NCBI RefSeq assembly: GCF_040496035.1
Contig: NZ_JBEPJZ010000002.1
Coordinates: 248,001-312,000, forward strand
Origin: Agromyces sp. SYSU T00194
GTDB taxonomy: Bacteria > Actinomycetota > Actinomycetes > Actinomycetales > Microbacteriaceae
Length of the DNA stretch: 64,000 nt
Direction of reading: 5' to 3'
Below, one piece after another: positions 8,127 to 16,756 of the stretch (the first letter of the stretch is position 1; the number at the start of each line of letters is the position of its first letter). The notes beneath the pieces are model-generated. The model did not search any database, was not told the DNA's origin, and saw nothing but the letters and a program-made list of their open reading frames with translations. The position numbers and the translations under genes are program-made.

Positions 8127-8132
8127 TATAAC
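8127..8132 (+). promoter_or_regulatory. rbpA promoter -10 element
   Basis: TATAAC at 8127-8132 is the best -10 hexamer in the 92-bp gap before rbpA and would give a leader of about 25 nt containing GGAAGGAG. No clear -35 is visible. Confidence 0.45.
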
Positions 8133-8164
8133 GGTTCGGAGACGATCGAGGGAAGGAGCGCGTC

Positions 8165-8542
8165 ATGGCTGACCGGAGTCTACGAGGAATGCGCCTCGGA
8201 GCGCAGAGCCTGCAGAGCGAAGACGGCGTCGTGTTCGCCGACCGCGCGGAGTACACCTACCGCTGCGAGCACTGCTCGCAGGAGACGGTGATGGTCTTCT
8301 CGACCGAGGCCGAGATCCCCGAGACGTGGGAGTGCCGCCACTGTGCGCGCGAGGCCACGCTGCTGGTCGACTCGAAGCCCGTCGAGGTGGACCGCTCGGC
8401 CGAGAAGACCGGCCGCACGCACTGGGACATGCTGCTCGAGCGCCGCACGCGCGCCGAGCTGGAGGAGCTCCTCGAGGAGCGCCTGCAGTACCTGCGCGCC
8501 CGTCGCGGCGAGGCGCAGGACCAGCACAAGATCGGCGCCTGA
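8165..8542 (+). CDS. rbpA: RNA polymerase-binding protein RbpA
   Basis: A 125-residue protein with all parts of actinobacterial RbpA: a flexible N-terminal tail (MADRSLRGMRLGAQSLQSE), a small zinc-ribbon-like core with CEHC (near residue 34) and CRHC (near 57), a basic linker, and the C-terminal sigma-interaction domain (GRTHWDMLLERRTRAELEELLEERL). It binds RNA polymerase and the principal sigma factor and stabilises the open complex. The start ATG 8165 has GGAAGGAG 7 nt upstream. It is convergent with lnt, the same pairing as Rv2050/Rv2051c in mycobacteria. Confidence 0.97.
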   Translation: MADRSLRGMRLGAQSLQSEDGVVFADRAEYTYRCEHCSQETVMVFSTEAEIPETWECRHCAREATLLVDSKPVEVDRSAEKTGRTHWDMLLERRTRAELEELLEERLQYLRARRGEAQDQHKIGA

Positions 8543-8559
8543 GCCGCCGATCCGCAATT

Positions 8560-8596
8560 CGAACCGGCCGAGCCCCTAGGGGTTCCGGCCGGTTCG
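8560..8596. terminator. Bidirectional terminator of rbpA and lnt
   Basis: CGAACCGGCC at 8560-8569 pairs exactly with 8587-8596, and the interior contains the palindrome CCCCTAGGGG (8573-8582). It lies 18 bp after the rbpA stop. The stop codon of the convergent lnt gene (complement of CTA at 8576-8578) sits inside the hairpin, so the end of lnt translation lies within the terminator. Confidence 0.75.
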
Positions 8597-10141
8597 TCGC
8601 ATCCGGACGAAGCCGAGCACCAGGCCGGCCAGCCCGATCACGGTGAGCGTCCAGGGCACCCATCCGCCGAGGAGGACGGCCGGCGTGAGGCCGTCGCGCA
8701 GCTCGACGTCGGTGACCATCGCACCGGACTCGTACGCCGGCAGCGCGTCGATCGTGCTGCCGGACGCGTCGATCACCTGGCTCGTGCCCGTCGTCGAGAG
8801 GTTCACGACGGCGCGGCCGGTCTCGATCGCGCGCAGCCTGGCGAACGCGAGCTGCTGGAGGTTCTCGTCGGTGCCGCGGAAGTCCGCGTTGTTCGTCTGC
8901 AGCAGGTAGACCTGCGCGCCGTCACGGGCGCCCTCCCAGACGAGGTCGTCGTAGATCACGTCGAAGCAGATCGCGAGACCGGCGAGCACGCCGTCGATGT
9001 CGAAGACGGGCGCATTCGTGCCCGGGCTGTAGCCGCGTTGCACGAGCCCGACGAGGTCGGGGGCGAGCGCGTAGTAGAAGTCCCGGTCGGGGATGTACTC
9101 GCCGAACGGCACCGGGTTGCGCTTGTCGTACTGGGCCACGGCGCCCTCCCCCGCGACCCACAGGAGCGAGGAGTTGAAGAACTCGTCGCCCGTGGTCGTG
9201 ACGGTGTTCAGCAGCACCGGCGCGCCGGCACGCGTGGCGACGTCATCGAAGATCGCCGCGGTGCCGGCATCGCGGGTGGGATCGATGTCGGATCCGCCCT
9301 CGGGCCACAGCACGACGTCGAGCCCGGGCTCGTCGAGGATCGGCTCGGTGGCGTTCAGCTGGGCCTGCAGCACGTCGCCGCGCGCGCGCACGTCGAAGTA
9401 GCCGGACGGCCCGTTGCCCTGCACGCTCGCGACGCGGAAGGTGCCCGCCGCCGCAGTCGGCCAGGCCGGCAGCAGCGCCGCGACGAGCAGCACGATCGCC
9501 ACCGGGAGGGCACGGCGCGGGCGCCGCCAACCGCGCAGCCGCACCAGTTCGACGATCGCCGCGACCGCCCAGACCATGACGAACGAGAGCCCGGTGAAGC
9601 CGATCCACGACACCAGCGGGGCGAACGGGCTCTCCGACTGGCTCGCGGCCACGCGCCCCCACGGGAAGCCGCCGTACGGCAGCGTGCCGGAGGCGAACTC
9701 GCGTGCGCACCACAGCGCGGCGACGACGACGGGCAGCAGCACGAGTCGCACCCAGGGCGACGCGCCGACCGCCGGGACCCAGCGGTAGGCCAGCATGATC
9801 GCCACGCCGCCGACGGCGACGAACACCGACTCGAACAGCGAGAGCGCCAGCCACGGGACCGGGCCGAGGTAGAGCGAGGTCCAGCCCACGTGCGCGAGCC
9901 AGAACGCGGCGCCGAACGCGTACCCCACGCCGAGCGCTCCCCAGGCGCTGCGCCCGACCAGCGGCACCAGCGCCATCGCGACGCCGACGAACGCGAGCGG
10001 CCACACGCCCAGGTCGGGGAAGCCGAGGTCGAACACGAGTCCACCGCCGGCTGCGACGAGGAATGCGGCCCAGAGCGGGAGGATCGGCCGGGTGGCGCGC
10101 GCGGTGCCGGGTGCCTCGCGCTCGTGCAGCACGGGGCTCAC
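8576..10141 (-). CDS. lnt: Apolipoprotein N-acyltransferase
   Basis: A 521-residue enzyme with about seven hydrophobic segments in the N-terminal 200 residues, a periplasmic nitrilase domain and a final C-terminal membrane helix. The Glu-Lys-Cys catalytic triad is visible: Glu in LWPEGGSDID, Lys in QYDKRNPVPFGEYIP and Cys in LAICFDVIYDD. It acylates the N-terminal Cys of lipoproteins; at least two lipoproteins are encoded in this window. The start is the GTG at 10141, overlapping the stop of the upstream helicase (GTGA), so it is the last gene of the tatA-tatC-helY-lnt unit. There is no fused Ppm1 glycosyltransferase domain, unlike the mycobacterial form. Confidence 0.93.
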   Translation of the reverse strand: MSPVLHEREAPGTARATRPILPLWAAFLVAAGGGLVFDLGFPDLGVWPLAFVGVAMALVPLVGRSAWGALGVGYAFGAAFWLAHVGWTSLYLGPVPWLALSLFESVFVAVGGVAIMLAYRWVPAVGASPWVRLVLLPVVVAALWCAREFASGTLPYGGFPWGRVAASQSESPFAPLVSWIGFTGLSFVMVWAVAAIVELVRLRGWRRPRRALPVAIVLLVAALLPAWPTAAAGTFRVASVQGNGPSGYFDVRARGDVLQAQLNATEPILDEPGLDVVLWPEGGSDIDPTRDAGTAAIFDDVATRAGAPVLLNTVTTTGDEFFNSSLLWVAGEGAVAQYDKRNPVPFGEYIPDRDFYYALAPDLVGLVQRGYSPGTNAPVFDIDGVLAGLAICFDVIYDDLVWEGARDGAQVYLLQTNNADFRGTDENLQQLAFARLRAIETGRAVVNLSTTGTSQVIDASGSTIDALPAYESGAMVTDVELRDGLTPAVLLGGWVPWTLTVIGLAGLVLGFVRMRRTGRNP

Positions 10142-12570
10142 GCGACGGTCCCGTCGGCCACGACGCCCCGGCGGATCGCGTCGATCGCCAGCCGCGCCGT
10201 GGCGCCCACGGCGGGGTCGGCCGCCGTGCCGAGCTGGTCGAGCAGGTCGATCACCTGCTTCGTCCAGCGCACGAAGTCGCCCGCGGCCATGTCGGCCACC
10301 TCGAGGACCGCGCCGAGCGAGTCCCCGCGTGCCCACGCGTGCATCGGCGTGCAGAGCGCGGTGGCGAGCGGCTCGCTTCCGGAGAGCCGGTGCTCGCGCT
10401 CGACGTCGTCGAGCTCGCTCCACGCGTCGCGCGTGCGGTCGAGCGCGATCCGGAAGGCGCCCCGCGGGAGCATCCGCTCGTCGGCGTCGACCAGGTCGCG
10501 CCGCGGCTCGTAGACGATCGCGGCGGCGATGGCGGCGAGCGACGGCGCGTCGAGCTGGGTCCACAGCCCGCGGCGGAGGGACTCGGCCACGAGCAGGTCG
10601 CGTTCGCCGTAGATGCGGCGGAGGGAGCGGCCGGCGGCCGTGAGCGCGGCTCCGGCCGAGGTCTCGCGCACGTAGTCGAGTTCGAGGAGCACGTCGGTGA
10701 CCCGGTCGAACACCTTGCCGATCGCGCCGGTGCGCGTGCGGATCTGCCCGGTGAGCTGCTGCTGCTCGCGATGCAGGCGCCACCAGCGCTCCGCCCAGCG
10801 CGAGTGCGCCTCGCGGTCGGCGCAGCCGTGGCAGGGGTGCCGACGCATCTGCCTGCGCAGGTCGCCGAGGTCGCGCTGGATCTGCTCCCGATCGGCGTGC
10901 GACGCGCCGCCGCGCGAGTTCCTGCGCTCGAGGTCGCTGATGTCGCGGCGGATCCTCGCGTACTCCGCGAAGTCGCCGAGGTGGCAGGTCATCGCCTCGG
11001 CGTAGCCGGCGAGGGACTCCTCCTGCTTGCGCACCGTGCGCGCCAGGTCGACCACCGCGCGGTCGGCCTGGAACTGCGCGAACGACGATTCGAGGATCTC
11101 CCGCGTGCGATCCCTGCCGAAGCGGTCGATCAGGTTCACCGCCATGTTGTACGTCGGCCGGAAGCTCGAGTTCAGCGGGTAGCTGCGGCGGGATGCGAGC
11201 GAGGCGACCGCCTGCGGGTCCATGCCGTCGGTCCACTGGATCACGCTGTGGCCCTCGACGTCGATGCCGCGCCGGCCGGCGCGCCCGGTCAGCTGCGTGT
11301 ACTCCCCCGGCGTGATCGGCACCCGGGCCTCGCCGTTGAACTTCTCGAGCTTCTCCAGCACGACCGTTCGGGCCGGCATGTTGATGCCGAGCGCCAGCGT
11401 CTCGGTCGCGAACACGACCTTCAGCAGCTTCTGCTGGAAGAGGTCCTCGACGACCTCCTTGAACGCCGGCAGCAGCCCGGCGTGATGCGAGGCGACGCCG
11501 CGCTGCAGCCCCTCCAGCCACTCGTAGTAGCCCAGCACGGCGAGGTCCTCGTCGCGCAGCGTGCGGCAGCGCTCCTCGACGACCTGGCGGATCTCCTCGC
11601 GCTCCGAGGCATCCGTCAGCCGCAGGCCCGAACGCAGCACCTGGCGCACCGCCTGATCGCAGCCGGCGCGCGAGAAGATGAACACGATCGCGGGCAGCAG
11701 GTGCGTGTCGTGCAGCTGCCGGATCACCTCGGAGCGGTCGAGCCGCCCCACCGACTCGGGGCGTGCGTGCCAGCGACCCCGATCGCTGCCGCGGCGGCCC
11801 CGCGAGGAGCGGCCCTGCAACGATCGCCCGCCCGCCTGGGCCAGCCGCACGAGCTCCGGGTTCACCCGATGCGTGGCCGCGCGGCCCGACGAGTCGAACA
11901 GGTCGAGCAGCTTGCTCCGCACCAGCACGTGCTGCTCGAGCGGCACGGGGCGCTCCTCGGAGACGATGACATCGGTGTCGCCGCGCACCGCCTGCAGCCA
12001 GTCGCCGAACTCCTCGGCGTTGGACACGGTGGCGCTGAGCGAGACCAGGCGCACTCGGTCGGGGAGGTGGATGATGACCTCCTCCCACACCGCGCCGCGG
12101 AATCGATCGGCGAGGTAGTGCACCTCGTCCATGATCACGTAGGCGAGGTCCTCGAGCAGCGGGGAGCCCGCGTAGAGCATGTTGCGCAGCACCTCGGTCG
12201 TCATGACCACGATGCGCGCGCCCGAGTTCACGTTCGTGTCGCCCGTGAGGAGACCGACGTCGTCGGCCCCGTAGACGCCCTGCAGCTCCTGGAACTTCTG
12301 GTTGCTGAGCGCCTTCATCGGCGCGGTGTAGAACACCTTCGCGTGGGCGTCCTGCATCGCGAGGTGCACCGCGAACTCGGCCACGATGGTCTTGCCCGCA
12401 CCGGTCGGCGCCGCGACGAGCACGCTGCGGCCCTCGTCGAGGGTGCCGCAGGCGGCCAGCTGGAACGGGTCGAGGTCGAAGCCGAGACGGCCGGCGAACT
12501 CCGCGACGCGGGAACCCGCCCGCTGCTGCCGGGACCGCTCGTACCGCTCGGCGGGGCTCAGGGACATCAC
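10138..12570 (-). CDS. helY: Ski2/Mtr4-like superfamily 2 RNA helicase with DSHCT domain
   Basis: An 810-residue DExH helicase. Motif I is APTGAGKT (near residue 54), then TAPMKALSNQK (Ia), DEVHYL (II) and SLSATVSNAEEF (III). The second RecA domain has ASHHAGLLPAFKE, FATETLALGINMPA and QLTGRAGRRGID (VI). The C-terminal third is the DSHCT region of Ski2/Mtr4/HelY proteins. The mycobacterial orthologue is HelY, which lies beside tatA-tatC in the same order. Its role in bacteria (probably RNA unwinding in decay) is not well defined. The start is GTG at 12570, directly followed by ATG. TAGGCT lies 6 nt upstream and includes the tatC stop codon, so an internal leaderless promoter is possible. An Arg/Gly-rich linker lies near residues 250-275. 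Confidence 0.92.
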   Translation of the reverse strand: MMSLSPAERYERSRQQRAGSRVAEFAGRLGFDLDPFQLAACGTLDEGRSVLVAAPTGAGKTIVAEFAVHLAMQDAHAKVFYTAPMKALSNQKFQELQGVYGADDVGLLTGDTNVNSGARIVVMTTEVLRNMLYAGSPLLEDLAYVIMDEVHYLADRFRGAVWEEVIIHLPDRVRLVSLSATVSNAEEFGDWLQAVRGDTDVIVSEERPVPLEQHVLVRSKLLDLFDSSGRAATHRVNPELVRLAQAGGRSLQGRSSRGRRGSDRGRWHARPESVGRLDRSEVIRQLHDTHLLPAIVFIFSRAGCDQAVRQVLRSGLRLTDASEREEIRQVVEERCRTLRDEDLAVLGYYEWLEGLQRGVASHHAGLLPAFKEVVEDLFQQKLLKVVFATETLALGINMPARTVVLEKLEKFNGEARVPITPGEYTQLTGRAGRRGIDVEGHSVIQWTDGMDPQAVASLASRRSYPLNSSFRPTYNMAVNLIDRFGRDRTREILESSFAQFQADRAVVDLARTVRKQEESLAGYAEAMTCHLGDFAEYARIRRDISDLERRNSRGGASHADREQIQRDLGDLRRQMRRHPCHGCADREAHSRWAERWWRLHREQQQLTGQIRTRTGAIGKVFDRVTDVLLELDYVRETSAGAALTAAGRSLRRIYGERDLLVAESLRRGLWTQLDAPSLAAIAAAIVYEPRRDLVDADERMLPRGAFRIALDRTRDAWSELDDVEREHRLSGSEPLATALCTPMHAWARGDSLGAVLEVADMAAGDFVRWTKQVIDLLDQLGTAADPAVGATARLAIDAIRRGVVADGTVA

Positions 12571-12579
12571 GTACCCAGC

Positions 12580-13374
12580 CTAGGCAGCCAGACCCTCCTC
12601 GAGCGCACGCAGCCGTCTCGCCACGCGCCGGTCGTGCAGGAACGCGATGAACCAGGCGGTGAAGTACAGCACGATCATCGGGATCGCGAGCATGAACATC
12701 GAGATGACGTCGGCCGCGGGCGTCGCGATGGCCGTGAACAGCACGATCACGAGGATCGCGATGCGCCACGACTTGATCAGCGTCGCGGCGCTCAGGATGC
12801 CCACGAAGTTCAGCAGCACCAGGAACACGGGCACGACGAAGCCGATGCCGATCGCCAGCACCAGCTTCAGCACGAAGTCGAAGTAGATCTTCGCGTCGAG
12901 GTAGCTCACGTCGTCGCTCGGCACGAAGCTCGTCATGAGGGCCACGACGTTCGGCAGCACGAACCACCCGGCGGCGCAGCCGGCGAAGAAGAGCGGAATC
13001 GCCGTGAAGAAGAACGCGAAGGTGTAGCGGCGCTCCCGCCGGTTGAGCCCGGGCACCAGGAACGCGAACACCTGGTACAGCCACACCGGGCTCGCGATGA
13101 CGATGCCGAGCGTGAACGCGATCTGCAGGCGCAGGTCGAACGCACCGGTGATCGTCGGGTAGGTGATCTCGGCGTCGCGCGCCTGCGTCTCCACGATCCG
13201 GGTCACCGGTTCGCGGAGCGCGTCCCAGACCCACTCGGACAGGAGCCAGCCGATGACTGCTCCGACGACGATGGCGATCGCCGCCTTGAACAGCCGGTTG
13301 CGAAGCTCGATGAGGTGCTCACCGAGCGACATGCGCTTCTCGCGGTTGGCTCCGCGAGGTGCTCTCGCGGCCAC
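12580..13374 (-). CDS. tatC: Sec-independent protein translocase TatC
   Basis: A 264-residue membrane protein with the six helices of TatC and the family signatures SLGEHLIELRNRLFKA at the cytoplasmic N-terminus and FLVPGLNRRERRY after helix 2. TatC is the signal-peptide receptor (twin-arginine motif) of the Tat translocase, working with TatA. The GTG start at 13374 lies 4 nt after the tatA stop, so the two are co-transcribed. The protein ends in a short charged cytoplasmic tail (RRVARRLRALEEG). Confidence 0.96.
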   Translation of the reverse strand: MAARAPRGANREKRMSLGEHLIELRNRLFKAAIAIVVGAVIGWLLSEWVWDALREPVTRIVETQARDAEITYPTITGAFDLRLQIAFTLGIVIASPVWLYQVFAFLVPGLNRRERRYTFAFFFTAIPLFFAGCAAGWFVLPNVVALMTSFVPSDDVSYLDAKIYFDFVLKLVLAIGIGFVVPVFLVLLNFVGILSAATLIKSWRIAILVIVLFTAIATPAADVISMFMLAIPMIVLYFTAWFIAFLHDRRVARRLRALEEGLAA

Positions 13375-13378
13375 CGGG

Positions 13379-13633
13379 TCAGGAACTCGTGCCGGAGTCG
13401 GTGCGCTTGGTGGCCGAGTCGTCCTGGGCCTGCTCGGCGGTTCCGGCGGCGTCGCCCTTCGCCTTCGCGTCGGTGCCGTCGGCGTCGTCGCCGTCCTGGC
13501 GCACCTCGCTCTTGAGGATCTTCATGGACTGCCCCAGGCTGCGGGCCAGCGCAGGCAGGCGCGGGGCGCCGAACAGCAGCAGGATGACGACCAGGATGAT
13601 CAGGAAGTGCCATCCGGAAAGGTTTGCAAACAT
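13379..13633 (-). CDS. tatA: Sec-independent protein translocase TatA
   Basis: An 84-residue protein with one N-terminal membrane helix (about residues 5-22), the FGAPRLPALARSLGQSM amphipathic helix with the conserved Phe-Gly hinge, and an acidic/polar disordered tail. It forms the pore-like component of the Tat system. Start ATG 13633. TAGACT at 13672-13677 (minus strand) would give a leader of about 32 nt. The tail is rich in Asp, Ala and Lys. Confidence 0.95.
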   Translation of the reverse strand: MFANLSGWHFLIILVVILLLFGAPRLPALARSLGQSMKILKSEVRQDGDDADGTDAKAKGDAAGTAEQAQDDSATKRTDSGTSS

Positions 13634-13671
13634 AGTGACTCTCGTCGTTCGGGGCGGGGTCTGTGCGGGTC

Positions 13672-13677
13672 AGTCTA
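13672..13677 (-). promoter_or_regulatory. tatA operon -10 element
   Basis: TAGACT read on the minus strand, about 38 bp upstream of tatA and in the 86-bp gap after pafC. It is the likely separate promoter for tatA-tatC-helY-lnt. Confidence 0.45.
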
Positions 13678-13719
13678 TCGCGCACGGGCGTGCGCGTGGC
13701 CCGCTGGGGAGCACGGGCC

Positions 13720-14715
13720 TCAGACCGTGTCCGAATCGTGCCCGGCCGGGTAGCGGTCGAGCCCCGCCCGCGCCCAGTCGCGCACCGCACGTCGGGCGTC
13801 GTCGGGCGCCAGCACCGTGATCAGCCCGGGCAGCCCGGCGACCAGGCGCTTCAGGCCGTGGAAGTGGGCGACCCGGATCGACGCCCGCACCCGCTCGGCG
13901 CCGGCGGCCGCCTTCTCGACGTCGACCAGGTAGTCGCCGAGCAACGGCAGCGCGCTGACCGCGACGTCCACGGTGATCACCAGGTCGTCGTCGCTGCCCT
14001 GGAAGAGCTGGTCGGGCAGTGCGACGTCGCTCGCACGGAAGGCGATGGGCTCGTCGGTCAGGGTGAGGTCGCGCATGCGGTCGATGCGGAAGGTGCGCAC
14101 GGCCTCGCGCAGGTGGCACCAGCCCCGCACGTACCAGTCGACGTCGGACGACTCGATCCGCAGCGGATCGACGCGCCGACGCTCGCGATCGCCGCGGGCG
14201 TTCAGGTAGTCGAACTCGATCTGCCGCTCCGACGCCACCGCGTCGCGCACCAGGCCCAGGGCCGCATCCTCGTCCCCTCCTGCGACCGCCACGGAGCTCG
14301 GCGTCGCCGACGCACCGCGTGCGAGCTTGCCCATGAGGGTGCCGATCCGCTCGCGATCGAGGTTCTCCGGCACGGCGGAGAGGTACTGCAGCCCGGCGAT
14401 GAGCGCCGCCGCCTCGCGCGCCGAGAACCGCGGTGAGTCGTCGATGGCGACCTGCTGCACGATCACGATGCGGTCGTGGTCGAGGAACTCGTCCCACGAG
14501 ATGTCGAAGAGGTCGCCGTGCTGGTAGGCGTGCGTGTCGCCGGGCACGCCGGAGACGGCGATGAGGCGCACGGCCTGCCGGATCGCCTCCTCGTCGACGG
14601 CGAAGTGCTCGGCGGCCTCGGCCACGCTCACGCGGCCGTGGTCGAGCAGGTACGGAACGAGGGAGAGCAGGAACGCGAGCTTGTCCTGCGCCTTCAGCGG
14701 CGGCGGCTTGGCCAT
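13720..14715 (-). CDS. pafC: WYL-domain transcriptional regulator PafC
   Basis: A 331-residue protein with an N-terminal winged-helix region (about residues 8-70, FLLSLVPYLLDHGRVSVAEAAEHFAVDEEAIRQAV) followed by a WYL domain (about 145-230, with DYLNARGDRERRRVDPLRIE and WYVRGWCHLREAVRTFRIDRM) and a WCX extension. With PafB it forms the PafBC activator of the LexA-independent DNA-damage response, thought to sense single-stranded DNA through the WYL domains. The ATG start at 14715 overlaps the pafB stop by one base (TGATG), so translation is coupled. Confidence 0.93.
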   Translation of the reverse strand: MAKPPPLKAQDKLAFLLSLVPYLLDHGRVSVAEAAEHFAVDEEAIRQAVRLIAVSGVPGDTHAYQHGDLFDISWDEFLDHDRIVIVQQVAIDDSPRFSAREAAALIAGLQYLSAVPENLDRERIGTLMGKLARGASATPSSVAVAGGDEDAALGLVRDAVASERQIEFDYLNARGDRERRRVDPLRIESSDVDWYVRGWCHLREAVRTFRIDRMRDLTLTDEPIAFRASDVALPDQLFQGSDDDLVITVDVAVSALPLLGDYLVDVEKAAAGAERVRASIRVAHFHGLKRLVAGLPGLITVLAPDDARRAVRDWARAGLDRYPAGHDSDTV

Positions 14716-15728
14716 CAGTCGTCCCCTCCGTCGTGGGCGGATGCCACGCGCTCGAGGCGCGACCGGACGCCGTCGGCGAGGGTTGCGGGCGCCGTCACGC
14801 GCACCTCCGGCCCGAAGGCCGCGAGCTCGTCGGCGACGATCTCGGCGTCGGTGTAGTGCAGGCGGTAGCCGGTGCCCTCGGCGATCGCGCCGCGACGTCG
14901 CGCGAGCCGCACCGCGGCGTCGCTGTCGGGCTCGACCTCCAGGTCGGCGACCTGGGAGCGCCAGAGCTCGTCCAGCTCCGCGAGCGCCTGCTCGGCCATG
15001 CCGGGCTCGGGCGCGTCGAAGGTGCTGCCCGGCACGACCGACACGTCGCCGACGATGCGCGACAGCAGGAACGTGCGGCGTGCGCCGAGCTCGCGGTCCC
15101 ACGCGTAGAGGTGCCAGCGGCCCTCGTGCAGCACGACCGCCCACGGTGCCACGGTGCGGCGTCGCGGTGCGGACCGGCCCGGGTTCAGGTAGTCGAATCG
15201 CACGACCTGGCGGCGGTCGAGCGCCTGGCTGAGCGGCTCGAACGCGCTGTCGCGCACGCGCAGCCGCGGCGCGTACCCGATGACCGGCTCGCGCGGCTCG
15301 ACGCCGAGCGAGCGCAGCTTCGTGAGCGCGCGGCGCGACTCCCCCGACAGGCTGCCCTCGCGCCACACGGTCGCCGCGAGCGCGAGCAGGGCGGACTCCT
15401 CGGGCGTGAACGTCACGTCGTCGGGGAGGTCGTACAGCCCCTTCGGGATGCGGTACCGGAGCGACTGGTTGTCACCCGGGCGGTCGGGCGACTCGAGGGT
15501 CTCGATCGGGATGCCGAGCTCGCGCACGTCGTCCTTGTCGCGCTCGAACTGGCGCTCGAGCGCCTGGTTCGCGCCGCCGCGGTCGTAGCGCTGGCGGTAG
15601 CCCTGGACGGTCGAGAGGATCTCGGACTTGGTCAGCCCGGACTCGGTGGCGAGCAGCGCGAGCACGAGGCTGAACAGTCGTTCCTCGACCGACACGCGGT
15701 CCTGGTTCGCGGCTGCTGACGACGGCAC
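14715..15728 (-). CDS. pafB: WYL-domain transcriptional regulator PafB
   Basis: A 337-residue paralogue of PafC: N-terminal winged helix (ERLFSLVLALLATESGLTKSEILSTV), WYL domain (VVRFDYLNPGRSAPRRRTVAPWAV, WHLYAWDRELGARRTFLLSRI) and C-terminal WCX region. I place the start at GTG 15728, because TATGAT (15736-15741, minus strand) lies 7 nt upstream, a leaderless arrangement. An ATG four codons earlier (15740) overlaps that hexamer and has no SD. PafBC activates repair genes on DNA damage. In many actinomycetes pafB and pafC follow the Pup ligase gene pafA, but here the upstream neighbour is an FKBP gene and no pupylation gene is present. Confidence 0.93.
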   Translation of the reverse strand: MPSSAAANQDRVSVEERLFSLVLALLATESGLTKSEILSTVQGYRQRYDRGGANQALERQFERDKDDVRELGIPIETLESPDRPGDNQSLRYRIPKGLYDLPDDVTFTPEESALLALAATVWREGSLSGESRRALTKLRSLGVEPREPVIGYAPRLRVRDSAFEPLSQALDRRQVVRFDYLNPGRSAPRRRTVAPWAVVLHEGRWHLYAWDRELGARRTFLLSRIVGDVSVVPGSTFDAPEPGMAEQALAELDELWRSQVADLEVEPDSDAAVRLARRRGAIAEGTGYRLHYTDAEIVADELAAFGPEVRVTAPATLADGVRSRLERVASAHDGGDD

Positions 15729-15759
15729 AGGTGCGATCATACCGACGCGCGGGTCCGGG

Positions 15760-16698
15760 TCAGTCGATCCCCAGGATGTCGATCACGAACACCAGCGTCG
15801 CGCCCGGCGGGACCGCGCCGGAGCCCTGGTCGCCGTAGCCGTCCTCCGGGGTGATCGTCGCGATCACCTGGCTGCCGACCTGCTGGCCGACGATGGCCTG
15901 GGAGAAGCCGGGGATCACGTCGGCGCCCTCGCCGACCGTGAACGACGCGGGGCTGCCGTTCTGCCAGCTCGAGTCGAAGACCGAGTTGTCGTCCCACAGC
16001 ACGCCCGTGTAGTGCACGGTGACCGAGTCGCCCGACTCGACCGTGGGGCCGTCGCCCTGCCGCAGCACCGCGACCTCGGTCTCGGTGGGCGGGTCGGTCG
16101 CCGGCACCGTGATGCCGGGGCGCCCGTCGGGACCGAGCACGACCGCGGGGAACCCGGAGGTGCCGGGACGGATCGAACCGTTCGCGCGCGGCAGGTAGGT
16201 GCGTTCCACGTCGACCACGAACAGGAGCGTGTCGTCGGGTGCGACGCCGAGCTGCACGCTGCCGGCCTCGCCGAAGCCGTCGGCCGGGGGCACCGCGATC
16301 AGCACGCGCGAACCCTCGGAGGCGCACTGCAGCCCGGTGAACAGGCCCGGCAGCAGCGTGCCCTCGTCGAGCACCGCCGGGATCGGGTCGGTGTCGCGGT
16401 CCGCCTCCTGGATCGTCGCACCGGTCGAGGCGTTGTACACGGACAGCTTGACGAGTGCCTTCTGGCCGGCCACGAGGGTGTCGCCCGTGCCGTCGATCAG
16501 CACGTCGCACTCCGTCTCCTCCGCGATCACCGGCGTCGGGAAGTCGACGCGCGGGGTCGTCCCGAAGGAGCCGCCGACGGTGACGAGGTCGGTCGCGGGG
16601 CCGGGGCCGGCCGCGTCCTCCGACGCGGGCGCGGAGCATCCGGTCAGGGCGAGCGCCAGGGCGCCTCCGGTCGCGATGAGCGCGAGAGTCCGTCGCAC
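15760..16698 (-). CDS. FKBP-type peptidyl-prolyl isomerase lipoprotein
   Basis: A 312-residue exported lipoprotein. Residues 1-22 are a signal peptide with a lipobox ending LTGC, so the mature protein is anchored outside the membrane. The C-terminal about 110 residues are a typical FKBP domain (VHYTGVLWDDNSVFDSSWQNG, VIPGFSQAIVGQQVGSQVIATI, PPGATLVFVIDI). The central part repeats a weaker version of the same fold (LVKLSVYNASTG, VLDEGTLLPGLFTGLQCASEGSRVLIAVPPADGFG), so it is probably a tandem FKBP with a degenerate first domain. Start GTG 16698 with GAGG a few bases upstream. It likely assists folding of secreted proteins. An FKBP gene beside pafB is common in Micrococcales. Confidence 0.9.
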   Translation of the reverse strand: MRRTLALIATGGALALALTGCSAPASEDAAGPGPATDLVTVGGSFGTTPRVDFPTPVIAEETECDVLIDGTGDTLVAGQKALVKLSVYNASTGATIQEADRDTDPIPAVLDEGTLLPGLFTGLQCASEGSRVLIAVPPADGFGEAGSVQLGVAPDDTLLFVVDVERTYLPRANGSIRPGTSGFPAVVLGPDGRPGITVPATDPPTETEVAVLRQGDGPTVESGDSVTVHYTGVLWDDNSVFDSSWQNGSPASFTVGEGADVIPGFSQAIVGQQVGSQVIATITPEDGYGDQGSGAVPPGATLVFVIDILGID

Positions 16699-16756
16699 AG
16701 GTCCTCGATTCGTGGTGTCGTTCGGGTGGCGGTCGGCGGATGCGGCCGGAAGCATC

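Noticed and set aside
8101..8135. SigR/SigH-type promoter (GGGAAC then GTT) before rbpA
   Set aside because: The spacing between GGAAC and the nearest GTT is 23 bp rather than about 18, so I keep only the TATAAC hexamer.
10063..13515. Plus-strand open frame of 1150 codons opposite the helicase and tatC
   Set aside because: Shadow of the minus-strand operon; low-complexity translation and no start signal.
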